This document shows positions 17,699 through 25,774 of a stretch of 64,000 nucleotides of DNA, piece after piece. The stretch lies in the NCBI GenBank assembly GCA_017460805.1, contig JAFUAF010000037.1:1-64000 (forward strand), read 5' to 3'. The position numbers and the translations under genes are program-made. The notes under the pieces are model-generated. The model did not search any database, was not told the DNA's origin, and saw nothing but the letters and a program-made list of their open reading frames with translations. Each line of letters begins with the position of its first letter. Within the stretch, counting starts at the first letter, position 1. This DNA comes from Bacillota bacterium (GTDB taxonomy: Bacteria > Bacillota > Clostridia > Lachnospirales > CAG-274).

Positions 17699-18465
17699 TG
17701 GACAGTTTTGACCGCCTGACGGAGACTGTATCGGTGCTTATGGGAGAAAACGGTTGTCCGTGGGACAGAGTTCAGACGCATGAGAGCCTTAAACCGTACA
17801 TGCTTGAAGAGTGTTACGAAGTTTTGGATGCAATAGACAACAAAGATGATACCGCCCTTTGTGAGGAATTGGGCGATGTGCTTTTACAGGTGGTTTTCCA
17901 CGGCCTTATTGCGCAGAAAGAGGGCAGATTTACCCTTGATGATGTGGCGGACGGGGCAGACAAAAAAATGATATACCGCCATCCGCATATCTTTTCGGAT
18001 AAGAATGCGGAGGTCTCGGCTCCGTTTGAAAAGTGGGAAGAAATAAAAAAACGCGAAAAGGGCTATCAAACCAAAACCGAAATAATGCGTTCTGTTGCAA
18101 AAACGCTTCCCGCACTTGTGAGAGCACAAAAGGTCATAAAGAAAAGCAAGGTGGAAAAAACGGAAAAAATTGACAATTCTTTTGACCTTGCGCAAGAATG
18201 TTTAGAAAATCTCAAACAGTCAAAAAATGACAATAAGCAACATAAAATGGAAATATTAGGCAATTTATTAATGCAAATTTTAAATATTTCAAATTTTTTT
18301 GAAATAAATGCCGAATTTTCCTTGACAAATGCGTTAGAAACGTATATAACTAAACTTGAGGACTTTGAAAATATGTCGGCGGCCGTTGGAAAGACCATTG
18401 AGGATACGGGTCTTGAGGAAGCGGATGTATTTGTAAGATCACTAATGAGCAAAAGCTCGAAATAA
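17698..18465 (+). CDS. mazG: Nucleoside triphosphate pyrophosphohydrolase MazG
   Basis: 255 residues. All-alpha NTP pyrophosphohydrolase. The N-terminal domain has CPWDRVQTHESLKPYMLEE and the metal-binding EExxE...ExxD pattern in LEECYEV and ELGDVLLQVVFH (residues about 38-65). In the middle, YRHPHIFSD and WEEIKKREK are typical. The C-terminal domain keeps FEINAEFSLTNALETY-like elements but is Asn/Lys-rich and lacks the usual second EExxE (the family often reads VDPEEALR); the second active site may be weak. Start overlaps the previous stop by one base. In Firmicutes mazG precedes this same hup-rqcP-yabPQ-divIC set. Confidence 0.93.
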   Translation: MDSFDRLTETVSVLMGENGCPWDRVQTHESLKPYMLEECYEVLDAIDNKDDTALCEELGDVLLQVVFHGLIAQKEGRFTLDDVADGADKKMIYRHPHIFSDKNAEVSAPFEKWEEIKKREKGYQTKTEIMRSVAKTLPALVRAQKVIKKSKVEKTEKIDNSFDLAQECLENLKQSKNDNKQHKMEILGNLLMQILNISNFFEINAEFSLTNALETYITKLEDFENMSAAVGKTIEDTGLEEADVFVRSLMSKSSK

Positions 18466-18482
18466 AAGGAGGATACTAAAAA

Positions 18483-18758
18483 ATGAACAAGACAGAGTTA
18501 GTTGCAAAGATCGCAGAGAAGGCACAGTTAAAGAAAGTTGATGCAGAGAAGGCTTTAAAGGCTTTTGAAGAAGCTGTTACAGAAGAGCTTGCTGCAGGCG
18601 GCGATGTAAGACTTGTTGGCTTTGGTACATTTTCCGTTAAGGAAAACGCTGCAAGAGAGGGTGTTAATCCTCAGACAAAGAAGCCTATGCCTATTCCCGC
18701 TTCCAAGTCACCTAAGTTCAAGGCAGGTAAGGCATTCAAGGATGCTGTAAACAAATAA
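18483..18758 (+). CDS. hup: HU-family nucleoid DNA-binding protein
   Basis: 91 residues, one HU monomer. MNKTELVAKIAEKA start, GFGTFSVKENAAREGVNPQT arm with the conserved Arg and the Asn-Pro tip, and the C-terminal PKFKAGKAFKDAVN helix. Bends and compacts DNA as a dimer. AGGAGG precedes the ATG. Strong codon bias toward abundant tRNAs shows high expression. Confidence 0.97.
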   Translation: MNKTELVAKIAEKAQLKKVDAEKALKAFEEAVTEELAAGGDVRLVGFGTFSVKENAAREGVNPQTKKPMPIPASKSPKFKAGKAFKDAVNK

Positions 18759-18830
18759 TTCCGCTTTTAAAGGAAATATGTTGTACGGGGGCAGGTAACT
18801 GCCTCCGTTTTTGAATTTTGGAGGTATGAT

Positions 18831-19070
18831 ATGCGTCTGGACAAATATCTTAAAGTAAGCCGTATAATAAAAAGGCGTACCGTTGCAAACGAGGCCTGTG
18901 ACAGCGGCAGGGTAACGGTAAACGGAAAGACCGCAAAGGCATCGGTCGATGTAAAGCCCGGTGATATTATAGAAATAGCCTTTGGCAGCAATACCACAAG
19001 GGTAGAGGTGCTGGCGGTAAAAGAGGTCGTGCGTAAGGACGATGCGCAGTCGATGTTCAGAGTCCTGTGA
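18831..19070 (+). CDS. rqcP: RqcP/YabO, S4-domain ribosome quality-control protein
   Basis: 79 residues, a stand-alone S4 RNA-binding domain: MRLDKYLKVSRIIKRRTVAN, then GRVTVNGKTAKAS and the VKPGDIIEI strand. In Bacillus RqcP works with RqcH to add C-terminal Ala tails to stalled nascent chains on 50S subunits. GGAGG is 7 bases upstream of the ATG. The position between hup and yabP is the conserved one. Confidence 0.94.
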   Translation: MRLDKYLKVSRIIKRRTVANEACDSGRVTVNGKTAKASVDVKPGDIIEIAFGSNTTRVEVLAVKEVVRKDDAQSMFRVL

Positions 19071-19120
19071 ATTTTTTTTCTTCGGCCGAATATAATATAA
19101 AAAAAGCCGGAGAAAAAGAA

Positions 19121-19387
19121 ATGGCAGAAGAAATAAAAAAACACTCAATAACAGCGGAGTCGAGAAACAAGGTACAGATAACAGGTGTTACGGATGTCCT
19201 TAGCTTTGACGAGGAATGTGTGACGGCAGACACATCGGAGGGGGCGCTTGTGCTCAGGGGAAGAAATCTGCACATAAGCACGCTGGAACTTGAAAAGGGC
19301 GTATTGGTGCTTGACGGGGAGCTGGATTCCTTCTCGTATGAGCATAGTATGGCAAAATCGTCCGTATTTGCCCGTATTTTCAGGTGA
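19121..19387 (+). CDS. yabP: Sporulation protein YabP
   Basis: 88 residues from the ATG at 19121; an in-frame GTG at 19067 lacks a suitable ribosome site. The sequence has the YabP/YqfC fold signature: NKVQITGVTDVLSFDEECV, a 'LVLRGRNLHIS' central strand and 'GVLVLDGELDSFSY' with a short C-terminal tail. YabP is a sigma-E-controlled spore-coat/cortex protein. Follows rqcP and precedes yabQ, the Bacillus order. Confidence 0.93.
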   Translation: MAEEIKKHSITAESRNKVQITGVTDVLSFDEECVTADTSEGALVLRGRNLHISTLELEKGVLVLDGELDSFSYEHSMAKSSVFARIFR

Positions 19388-19394
19388 AACGGTT

Positions 19395-19895
19395 ATGACG
19401 GTGACTATGGCGGGTCAGTTTAAACAACTGCTTATAATGGCCGTTTTTGGCTTTTGTGTGGCAAATGTTTATGATTGGCTGCGCTCGATAAGGCGGATAA
19501 TTATTCATGATATCTTGGGTGTAGCTGCCGAGGATATTGTTTTTTGGCTTGTTTTTGCCTTGATGACATCATTGCTGATTTTTAGGGTAAATTACGGCGA
19601 ATTAAGGCTTTTTCTATTTATGGGTATTGTTATAGGGGCAGGGATGTATTATGCGCTTGTCAGCCCGATTTTTTTGAAAATAACGGCATTTATATCAAAA
19701 ATTGTTATAACTATACTGAAGTTTGTTTTTGACCCGATTTTGCTTATTTATTCTTTTATCGTAAATAAATTTGAATATTTTGTAAATTTTACAAAAAAAC
19801 TATTGCAAAATCTTTTGACTTATGGCAAAATATACTTAGGTTTTTTATATAAAAAAATAAAAATGCATTTTAATATAATATTCAGAAAGCATTAG
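19395..19895 (+). CDS. yabQ: Spore cortex protein YabQ
   Basis: 166 residues from the ATG at 19395 (AGGTGA upstream). An N-terminal helix is followed by three or so further hydrophobic segments (about residues 5-25, 45-60, 65-85 and 95-120), then a long Lys/Phe-rich tail. DWLRSIRR after the first helix and the EDIVFWL stretch are typical of YabQ, a membrane protein needed for cortex formation under sigma-E. Sits between yabP and divIC. Confidence 0.92.
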   Translation: MTVTMAGQFKQLLIMAVFGFCVANVYDWLRSIRRIIIHDILGVAAEDIVFWLVFALMTSLLIFRVNYGELRLFLFMGIVIGAGMYYALVSPIFLKITAFISKIVITILKFVFDPILLIYSFIVNKFEYFVNFTKKLLQNLLTYGKIYLGFLYKKIKMHFNIIFRKH

Positions 19896-19907
19896 AGGGT
19901 ACCTGAA

Positions 19908-20198
19908 ATGGCCGGAAGAAAAACGAAAAAACGTTTCAATGGTTTTGTCTGTCTTGGCATTTTGATTATGTTAACCATATTTGGCTTTACAATGTATGTT
20001 GAAGCCGAAGAATATTTTGCTGTAAAGCACCAGCTTGAAAACGCCGTTAAGGAACGTGAGGCAGCAACAGCTAAAAATCTTGAACTTGTAAATGATATGA
20101 TATATCATGACAGTGATGCTTATATTGAAAAAATAGCAAGGGAACAGCTTGGATTGGTAAAACCGAATGAGATAGTTTATATTGACGAAAATAAATAG
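19908..20198 (+). CDS. divIC: Septum formation initiator DivIC/FtsB family
   Basis: 96 residues: a basic cytoplasmic N-terminus (RKTKKR), one membrane helix (about 12-31), and an extracellular coiled coil of about 40 residues ending in the family motif IAREQLGLVKPNEIVY. DivIC binds FtsL and DivIB in the division septum. Position after yabQ matches Bacillus. Last gene of the run starting at rimM. Confidence 0.93.
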   Translation: MAGRKTKKRFNGFVCLGILIMLTIFGFTMYVEAEEYFAVKHQLENAVKEREAATAKNLELVNDMIYHDSDAYIEKIAREQLGLVKPNEIVYIDENK

Positions 20199-20246
20199 CA
20201 AATATGCTTATAGTGTATGTTTTTTATAAATATTTCAACTTTTTTG

Positions 20247-20275
20247 TTGACAAATATGTTTTTTTATGCTACCAT
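20247..20275 (+). promoter_or_regulatory. Promoter for tRNA-Val
   Basis: TTGACA (20247-20252), 17 bp, TACCAT (20270-20275), 16 bases before the tRNA. Confidence 0.7.
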
Positions 20276-20290
20276 ATTTAAGTAGCTTAA

Positions 20291-20363
20291 GGGAGCATAG
20301 CTCAGCTGGGAGAGCATCTGCCTTACAAGCAGAGGGTCATAGGTTCGAGCCCTATTGTTCCCA
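20291..20363 (+). tRNA. tRNA-Val (anticodon UAC)
   Basis: 73 bases fold as a standard cloverleaf: acceptor GGGAGCA/TGTTCCC with one G-U pair, D-arm with AGCTGGGAGA loop, anticodon stem TCTGC/GCAGA with loop CTTACAA (anticodon TAC), T-arm ATAGG-TTCGAGC-CCTAT, discriminator A. The CCA end is not encoded. Confidence 0.97.
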
Positions 20364-20434
20364 TTATGCGGGCTGTTGTTTACAACAGCTCGTTTTGTTT
20401 TTTACTGTTCAGTACTGTTAAAGGGGTATTTGAT

Positions 20435-20869
20435 ATGATATATACAACAAAGATAAAAGGTACAGACAACGCCGAATCACAGGCAATAATCAAAAAACTC
20501 GATCCTCGTGAGGATATACTTTTTGTTTACGGAGACCTTGCGGACGGAACACCCGTTGAGGTACAGTTTATAAAGCCGATAAATGATATTACCACAGTCG
20601 GTCTTATAGATGCCGAACTCGCAAAAGAGATAGTTGCACAAAACGGCGAGGAGATCTCGGTCGCTATCCCCAAATACGAGCTTACGTTTGAGGACGGCGT
20701 TTACGGTATTACCGCAGATATAGAGGTCGAAAAGACGGAAGAAAGCGATGAAGAACCGAAAAAAAGGCTTCCGCTTCCGCTGCTTATAGTTGTGGGTGCG
20801 CTTACGGGCGTGCTTACCGTGGTATTGTTTGTGCTGAGAGCTATCAACAAAGGCAAAAAAAATATGTAA
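20435..20869 (+). CDS. Membrane-anchored hypothetical protein
   Basis: 144 residues from the ATG at 20435 with AAAGGGGT upstream. A soluble N-terminal domain of about 105 residues has regular alternating hydrophobics (MIYTTKIKG, DILFVYGDLADGTPVEVQFI) suggestive of a small beta barrel. An acidic linker and one C-terminal membrane helix (LLIVVGALTGVLTVVLFVL) follow. No family recognised. It stands between tRNA-Val and ddh, with its own terminator after it. Confidence 0.72.
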   Translation: MIYTTKIKGTDNAESQAIIKKLDPREDILFVYGDLADGTPVEVQFIKPINDITTVGLIDAELAKEIVAQNGEEISVAIPKYELTFEDGVYGITADIEVEKTEESDEEPKKRLPLPLLIVVGALTGVLTVVLFVLRAINKGKKNM

Positions 20870-20875
20870 AATCAA

Positions 20876-20913
20876 GGGGCTGATGCATTTGATCTGTGTC
20901 AGCCTTGTTTTTT
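20876..20913 (+). terminator. Intrinsic terminator
   Basis: GGCTGA (20878-20883) with TCAGCC (20899-20904), followed by a T-rich tail TTGTTTTTT. Confidence 0.8.
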
Positions 20914-21085
20914 GTCGAAAGTTGTATATCCGACTGCAAAATCAAAAGAAACTTGCATTTTCATAAAATACGGCAAAAAAAGTTAGTCAAATTAAACGAT
21001 TGAGAATTTACCTTGATTATGCACTTTGCAAAAGGTTTTTGAATAAATGGTTTAAAAATTTTTTTGAAAAAAATGAAATTTCCTC

Positions 21086-21114
21086 TTGCAAAATTTTCAT
21101 ATTAGTTGTATACT
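21086..21114 (+). promoter_or_regulatory. Promoter for ddh
   Basis: TTGCAA (21086-21091), 17 bp, TATACT (21109-21114). The 240 bases upstream between the terminator and this promoter are AT-rich with no other signal seen. Confidence 0.75.
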
Positions 21115-21156
21115 GTTAACATAATGCACAGAAAAATTTTACAGGAGGATATAAAA

Positions 21157-22143
21157 ATGAGTATAAAAATTGGTATTTTGGGCTATGGCAACCTGGGCAG
21201 AGGCGTTGAATGTGCCGTTAAGCAGAACTCCGATATGGAGCTTGCGGCTGTATTTACAAGACGCGACCCGTCAAGCGTGAAAATTCTTACATCATCCGCA
21301 AAGGTATGCAATGTAAGTGAGCTCAATGACTGGAAAGACAAGATAGATGTAGTGATAATCTGCGGCGGTTCCGCTACAGACCTTCCCGTTCAGACACCCG
21401 AGCTTGCAAAAAGCTTCAATGTTATCGACAGCTTTGACACACACGCAAGAATCCCCGAGCATTTTGCAAATGTTGATGCGGCTGCAAAGAGCGGCAAAAA
21501 TGTTGCAATTATTTCTGTCGGCTGGGATCCCGGTATGTTCTCACTCAACAGACTTTATGCAAACTGCATTCTTCCCGACGGCAACGACTATACATTCTGG
21601 GGCAAGGGCGTAAGCCAAGGTCACAGCGATGCTATCCGCCGTGTAGAGGGCGTTAAGAACGGCAAGCAGTATACTATCCCCGTTGAAGCGGCTTTAGAGG
21701 CTGTAAGAAACGGTGAAAATCCCGAACTTACAACACGTCAGAAGCACACAAGAGAGTGCTTTGTAGTGCTTGAAGAGGGTGCAGATGCAGCAAAGGTAGA
21801 GGCAGAGATAAAGAATATGCCCAACTACTTCTCCGATTACGATACAACAGTACATTTCATCAGCGAAGAGGAGCTTGAAAGAGACCACAGCGGTATTCCT
21901 CACGGCGGCTTTGTTTTAAGAAGCGGCAAAACAGGCTGGAACGGCGAAAATAAGCACATTATCGAGTACAGCTTAAAGCTTGACTCCAACCCCGAATTTA
22001 CATCAAGCGTTCTCTGCGCTTATGCAAGAGCGGCTTATAAGCTTTCAAAAGAGGGTCAGAGCGGCTGCAAGACAGTATTTGATATCGCTCCCGCATACCT
22101 CAGCGCACAGAGCGGCGACGAGTTAAGAGCTCATCTTCTGTAA
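21157..22143 (+). CDS. ddh: meso-Diaminopimelate D-dehydrogenase
   Basis: 328 residues from the ATG at 21157 with AGGAGG 8 bases upstream. NADPH enzyme converting tetrahydrodipicolinate directly to meso-diaminopimelate, a one-step route to lysine and cell-wall DAP. GILGYGNLGRGVE at the N-terminus is the nucleotide-binding loop. SVGWDPGMFSLNR, FWGKGVSQGHSDAIRR and the GKTGWNGENKH region near 265 are family landmarks for substrate binding. Length matches known Ddh. No other lysine genes are adjacent; tetrahydrodipicolinate is also the source of dipicolinate made by dpaAB at 26.7-28.2 kb. Confidence 0.96.
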   Translation: MSIKIGILGYGNLGRGVECAVKQNSDMELAAVFTRRDPSSVKILTSSAKVCNVSELNDWKDKIDVVIICGGSATDLPVQTPELAKSFNVIDSFDTHARIPEHFANVDAAAKSGKNVAIISVGWDPGMFSLNRLYANCILPDGNDYTFWGKGVSQGHSDAIRRVEGVKNGKQYTIPVEAALEAVRNGENPELTTRQKHTRECFVVLEEGADAAKVEAEIKNMPNYFSDYDTTVHFISEEELERDHSGIPHGGFVLRSGKTGWNGENKHIIEYSLKLDSNPEFTSSVLCAYARAAYKLSKEGQSGCKTVFDIAPAYLSAQSGDELRAHLL

Positions 22144-22156
22144 AATTCAGACATAC

Positions 22157-22191
22157 AAAAAGGACAAACCAAACTGTGGTCTGTCCTTTTT
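22157..22191. terminator. Bidirectional terminator between ddh and the TIR-MORN gene
   Basis: AAAAGGACA/TGTCCTTTT stem with inner ACCA/TGGT pairs, A-tract on one side and T-tract on the other. Confidence 0.9.
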
Positions 22192-22194
22192 TAG

Positions 22195-23175
22195 TTATTC
22201 TACCAATTCTCCGTTTCCGTCTTTAAAGATATATTTTTCGACCGTGCCGTCGGCGTAGGTTATTGTAAAATCGCCGTCCTCGTAGTCGTTGATCCAAGTG
22301 CCTTCCCAGGTCTCGCCGTCTTTTTTGACAAATTTGCCCTTGCCGTTGCGGTAATTATCAGCCCATTCGCCGTAGTATACAGAGCCGCTGTCGGCAAAGG
22401 TAAAAATGCCGTAGCCCTCGGCAATACCGTTTTTAAATGCGCCGATATATGTCGAGCCGTTGGGATAGAGCTTTATGCCGTTGCCCTCGATAGTGCCGTT
22501 CACCTTTTTGCCTATCATGGTAACGCCGTTTTCTTCCCATGCTTCATTGCCGTCAAGGGTAATGCCGTAGCGTGCCGCAATGTCCTGTGTGGAAATACCA
22601 AGGATCTCCTGCACCGCATCGGGCTTATTTTTGCTTTTATTGGCGTATATAAGTCCTGCGGCAATAAGTGCAATAATTATTACGCAGCCGATAACAATGC
22701 CCAAAACGGGCGTTTTTTTGCTTTTCTCGGTGTCGGAAGCGGTGTAGAGGTTCTCGCCCTTGGACTCGACTTCCTCGTTCTGGAGTTTTGTTTCCACCTT
22801 TGTACCGAGCATGGACGAAATATTTTTTGCAAGCCTGTCGATATGAAAGTCCATATCTCCATCATAAGCTTCTGTCCAGCGTATCTTGCCGATATAGCTC
22901 ATGGCTTCCGGGCTTACTGTTTCATCCGATACCTGAAACGGCATTATGGCGATATCCTCGCCGCCGTGGTAGCGGACACAGGCGGTGCTTATCTCGTCAA
23001 GTATTTCTTTTGAATAGCTTGCCGCCTGATTTAAAAGTATGATAAATACTTTGCAGTCTTTTATCTTGTCGGGGTCGGATGATACAGCACCGATACCGTC
23101 TTTTTTAAGTCTTGCGGTTATTTTGTCCGCGATTTCCTTTGATGATTCGTGGTAAGTTAAATATACATCCGTCAA
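22195..23175 (-). CDS. TIR-like domain, membrane helix and MORN repeats
   Basis: 326 residues using the TTG at 23175-23173, 8 bases after GGGAGG; the longer ATG-type start lies inside hflX. Residues 1-125 are TIR-like: VYLTYHESSKEIADKITARL, KVFIILLNQAA and a SYSKEILDEI segment that holds the Glu expected in TIR NADases, then MPFQVSDETV. A membrane helix spans about 158-180. The C-terminal part has three MORN repeats (YIGAFKNGIAEGYGIFTF, YYGEWADNYRNGKGKF, WEGTWINDYEDGDF). TIR domains signal or cleave NAD; MORN repeats are usually membrane- or protein-binding. Its job is unknown. Read in series with wecB-hflX. Confidence 0.78.
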   Translation of the reverse strand: MTDVYLTYHESSKEIADKITARLKKDGIGAVSSDPDKIKDCKVFIILLNQAASYSKEILDEISTACVRYHGGEDIAIMPFQVSDETVSPEAMSYIGKIRWTEAYDGDMDFHIDRLAKNISSMLGTKVETKLQNEEVESKGENLYTASDTEKSKKTPVLGIVIGCVIIIALIAAGLIYANKSKNKPDAVQEILGISTQDIAARYGITLDGNEAWEENGVTMIGKKVNGTIEGNGIKLYPNGSTYIGAFKNGIAEGYGIFTFADSGSVYYGEWADNYRNGKGKFVKKDGETWEGTWINDYEDGDFTITYADGTVEKYIFKDGNGELVE

Positions 23176-23188
23176 GATGTACGCCTCC

Positions 23189-24448
23189 CTAAATAACAAA
23201 TTCTTTCAGTCTGTTTTCCATTTCTTCGTTTACAAAGACCTTGAAATAATAGCCCGTATCACGATGGTCGCTTTCTATTATCTCGCAGTTTCCGTGTACA
23301 AGACTCACAATATTGCCCTTGTCATAAGGAATGACTATATCCAGACATTTTTTCTGACTTTTCAGCCATTCTTCAAGCACATTTGTAAGCTCGTCGATGC
23401 CCCTGCCGTATTTTGCCGAAATTTTTACCGTGGCAATAGCGCGCGGGTCGGGCGGCAGAGGAAGTTCTATATCGTCCTTGTCGGTCTTGTTATAGACCGT
23501 TATAACGGGTTTGTCACCGCATTTCAGCTCGTCAAGGGTCTTGTATACGACTTTCATCTGTTCCTCGCGGCGTGGATTTGAAACATCCAGCACATGAATT
23601 AAAATATGTGCATAGCTTGCTTCTTCAAGTGTGGCGCGGAACGCATTTATAAGACCGTGCGGCAGTTTTTGAATAAAGCCTACGGTGTCCGTGAAAAGGT
23701 ATTCCATGCCGCTTTCAAGCTTTTTCTTGCGGGTGGTGGTGTCAAGGGTCGCAAACAGCTTGTCCTCGGCAAGGATATCCGAGTCTGTGAGCGTGTTTAA
23801 AAGCGTTGACTTTCCCGCATTTGTATAGCCTACAAGCGCCGCTATGGGCATACCGCTTGTACTGCGCTTTTCACGCATGATATCGCGGTGACGCTGAATT
23901 TCTTTTAATTCTTTATTCAGTTCGGCTATGCGGTTTGCGATATTTCGCCTGTCTGTTTCAAGTTTGGTCTCGCCCGGACCTCTTGTACCGATACCGCCGC
24001 CAAGACGGCTCATGTACTTGTACTGACCGACAAGGTGAGATGAATTGTATTTAAGCTGTGCAAGTTCCACCTGTAATTTACCCTCGGCGGAACGCGCGTG
24101 CTGTGCATATATATCGAGAATGAGCAAAGTGCGGTTCATTATCTTGGTATCGAGCATTTCTGCCATGTTGCGCATCTGATTGGGGGAAAGGTCGTCGTCA
24201 CAGATTATGCCCGTGGCATCCGTCATGGCGATATAATTTTTCAATTCCTCCATTTTGCCTTTGCCAAGATAATGCGCTTTGTGTATGGCCTCGCGGTTTT
24301 GTATCATTCTGCCTACGACTTCTGCGCCTGCGGTCTTTGCAAGCTCTTTCAGCTCGTCAAGGCAGCTCTCCACATCAAATTCGCTGTGCCCGTCGTCAAC
24401 TGCGACAAGTATAACGCGCTCGGCCTGTTTATCTGTCGAATATAACAT
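23189..24448 (-). CDS. hflX: Ribosome-associated GTPase HflX
   Basis: 419 residues. Splits stalled 70S ribosomes in stress. The N-terminal nucleotide-binding-like domain (AVDD to DLSPNQMRNMAE) is followed by the basic linker with GGGIGTRGPGETKLETDRR, diagnostic of HflX. GTPase: G1 GYTNAGKSTLLN, switch TLDTTTRKK, G3 DTVGFIQKLP, G4 NKTD. The stop overlaps the ribosome site of the TIR-MORN gene downstream. The start is 1 base after the wecB stop, so the three genes form one transcript. Confidence 0.97.
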   Translation of the reverse strand: MLYSTDKQAERVILVAVDDGHSEFDVESCLDELKELAKTAGAEVVGRMIQNREAIHKAHYLGKGKMEELKNYIAMTDATGIICDDDLSPNQMRNMAEMLDTKIMNRTLLILDIYAQHARSAEGKLQVELAQLKYNSSHLVGQYKYMSRLGGGIGTRGPGETKLETDRRNIANRIAELNKELKEIQRHRDIMREKRSTSGMPIAALVGYTNAGKSTLLNTLTDSDILAEDKLFATLDTTTRKKKLESGMEYLFTDTVGFIQKLPHGLINAFRATLEEASYAHILIHVLDVSNPRREEQMKVVYKTLDELKCGDKPVITVYNKTDKDDIELPLPPDPRAIATVKISAKYGRGIDELTNVLEEWLKSQKKCLDIVIPYDKGNIVSLVHGNCEIIESDHRDTGYYFKVFVNEEMENRLKEFVI

Positions 24449-24449
24449 A

Positions 24450-25595
24450 TCAATAGTCCTCGGGTCTGTCCTGTCTGAAGCCGAAGTGATAGCGGATAGC
24501 TTCTACTATGCGCTCTGCGGCAAAACCGTCGCCGAACGGATTTTTGGCAGCGACCATTTTGTTGTATGTTTCCTTGTTGTCAAGCAGTTCGCAGGTGAGA
24601 CCGAAAATATTTTCTCTCTCAATACCTGCAAGTTTAAGTGTGCCCGCTTCTATACCCTCGGGGCGCTCGGTCACGTTTCTCAAAACAAGCACGGGCTTGC
24701 CCATTGAGGGAACTTCCTCCTGCAATCCGCCGCTGTCGGTAAGTACAAGGTAGCTGCGATTCATAAGGTTGTGCATATTTTCAATATCAACGGGGTCGAT
24801 AAGGTGGATGCGGGGATGCCCGTCAAGAATCGGGAATACCGTATCTCTTACCGCAGGGCTTAAATGCACCGCATAAACGACCTCTACATCGTCGTATTTA
24901 TTTACAACATCAAGTACGGCATTGCAAATGTTTTCAAGCGGCTTACCGTAGTTTTCGCGTCTGTGCGCCGTCATTGTGATAACACGCTTGTTTTTGAAAT
25001 CTATCTCGTTTAAAACAGGCTCGTCAAAGGTAAACTCGTCCTTGATAGTGGTTTTAAGACAGTCAACAGCGGTGTTGCCCGTGATAAAAATGCCGTCGGG
25101 AGAGATATTTTCCTTTAAAAGATGCTCCTTTGCAAGCGGAGTGGGTGCAAAGTGAAGATCAGCCATAGCACCCGTAAGATGTCTGTTCATCTCCTCGGGG
25201 AAAGGCTGCCACTTGTCATAGGTGCGCAGACCCGCTTCAACATGACCCAGTTTTATATTGCTGTAAAAAGCGGCAAGCGCACCCGCAAAAGTAGTGGTGG
25301 TGTCGCCGTGTACAAGCACAAGGTCGGGTTTGGCCTCTTTCATGACCTCTTCAAGACCCGTGAGTGCTTTTGTGGTTATCTGTGTAAGGGTCTGGCGTTG
25401 TGTCATTATATCAAGGTCATAATCGGGCTTGATGTCGAAAATTTCAAGCACCTGGTCAAGCATCTGTCTGTGCTGCGCCGTTACGCAGACTATCTGCTCT
25501 ATATCATCGCATTTTGCCATTGCATTTATAACGGGTGCCATTTTTGTAGCTTCGGGTCTGGTGCCGAAAATGCTCATTACTTTAACTTTTTTCAT
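24450..25595 (-). CDS. wecB: UDP-N-acetylglucosamine 2-epimerase (non-hydrolysing)
   Basis: 381 residues, family length. Interconverts UDP-GlcNAc and UDP-ManNAc for wall teichoic acid or other surface polymers. GTRPEATKMAPVI at the N-terminus, HGDTTTTFAGALAAF, HVEAGLRT, TAHRRENYGKPLENI and TDSGGLQEEVPSMGKPVLVLR are all present, including the UDP-binding residues. GAGGTGA precedes the ATG. No linked glycosyltransferase genes are in the window. Confidence 0.96.
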   Translation of the reverse strand: MKKVKVMSIFGTRPEATKMAPVINAMAKCDDIEQIVCVTAQHRQMLDQVLEIFDIKPDYDLDIMTQRQTLTQITTKALTGLEEVMKEAKPDLVLVHGDTTTTFAGALAAFYSNIKLGHVEAGLRTYDKWQPFPEEMNRHLTGAMADLHFAPTPLAKEHLLKENISPDGIFITGNTAVDCLKTTIKDEFTFDEPVLNEIDFKNKRVITMTAHRRENYGKPLENICNAVLDVVNKYDDVEVVYAVHLSPAVRDTVFPILDGHPRIHLIDPVDIENMHNLMNRSYLVLTDSGGLQEEVPSMGKPVLVLRNVTERPEGIEAGTLKLAGIERENIFGLTCELLDNKETYNKMVAAKNPFGDGFAAERIVEAIRYHFGFRQDRPEDY

Positions 25596-25704
25596 ACTGT
25601 CACCTCATACAGGGTATATATTTTATATGATACACATACTTAGGTATATTTAACCACATTTCGGTACATTTTTCAATAGGTTTTTATAAAATTAATATTT
25701 AACA

Positions 25705-25733
25705 TTGATTTTTGATGAAACATTTGTTATAAT
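25705..25733 (+). promoter_or_regulatory. Promoter for the cysK-like gene
   Basis: TTGATT (25705-25710), 17 bp, TATAAT (25728-25733). Confidence 0.75.
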
Positions 25734-25774
25734 CTTAATATCTTGTGTAAAACAGGGAAATAGGAGAAAGAACA

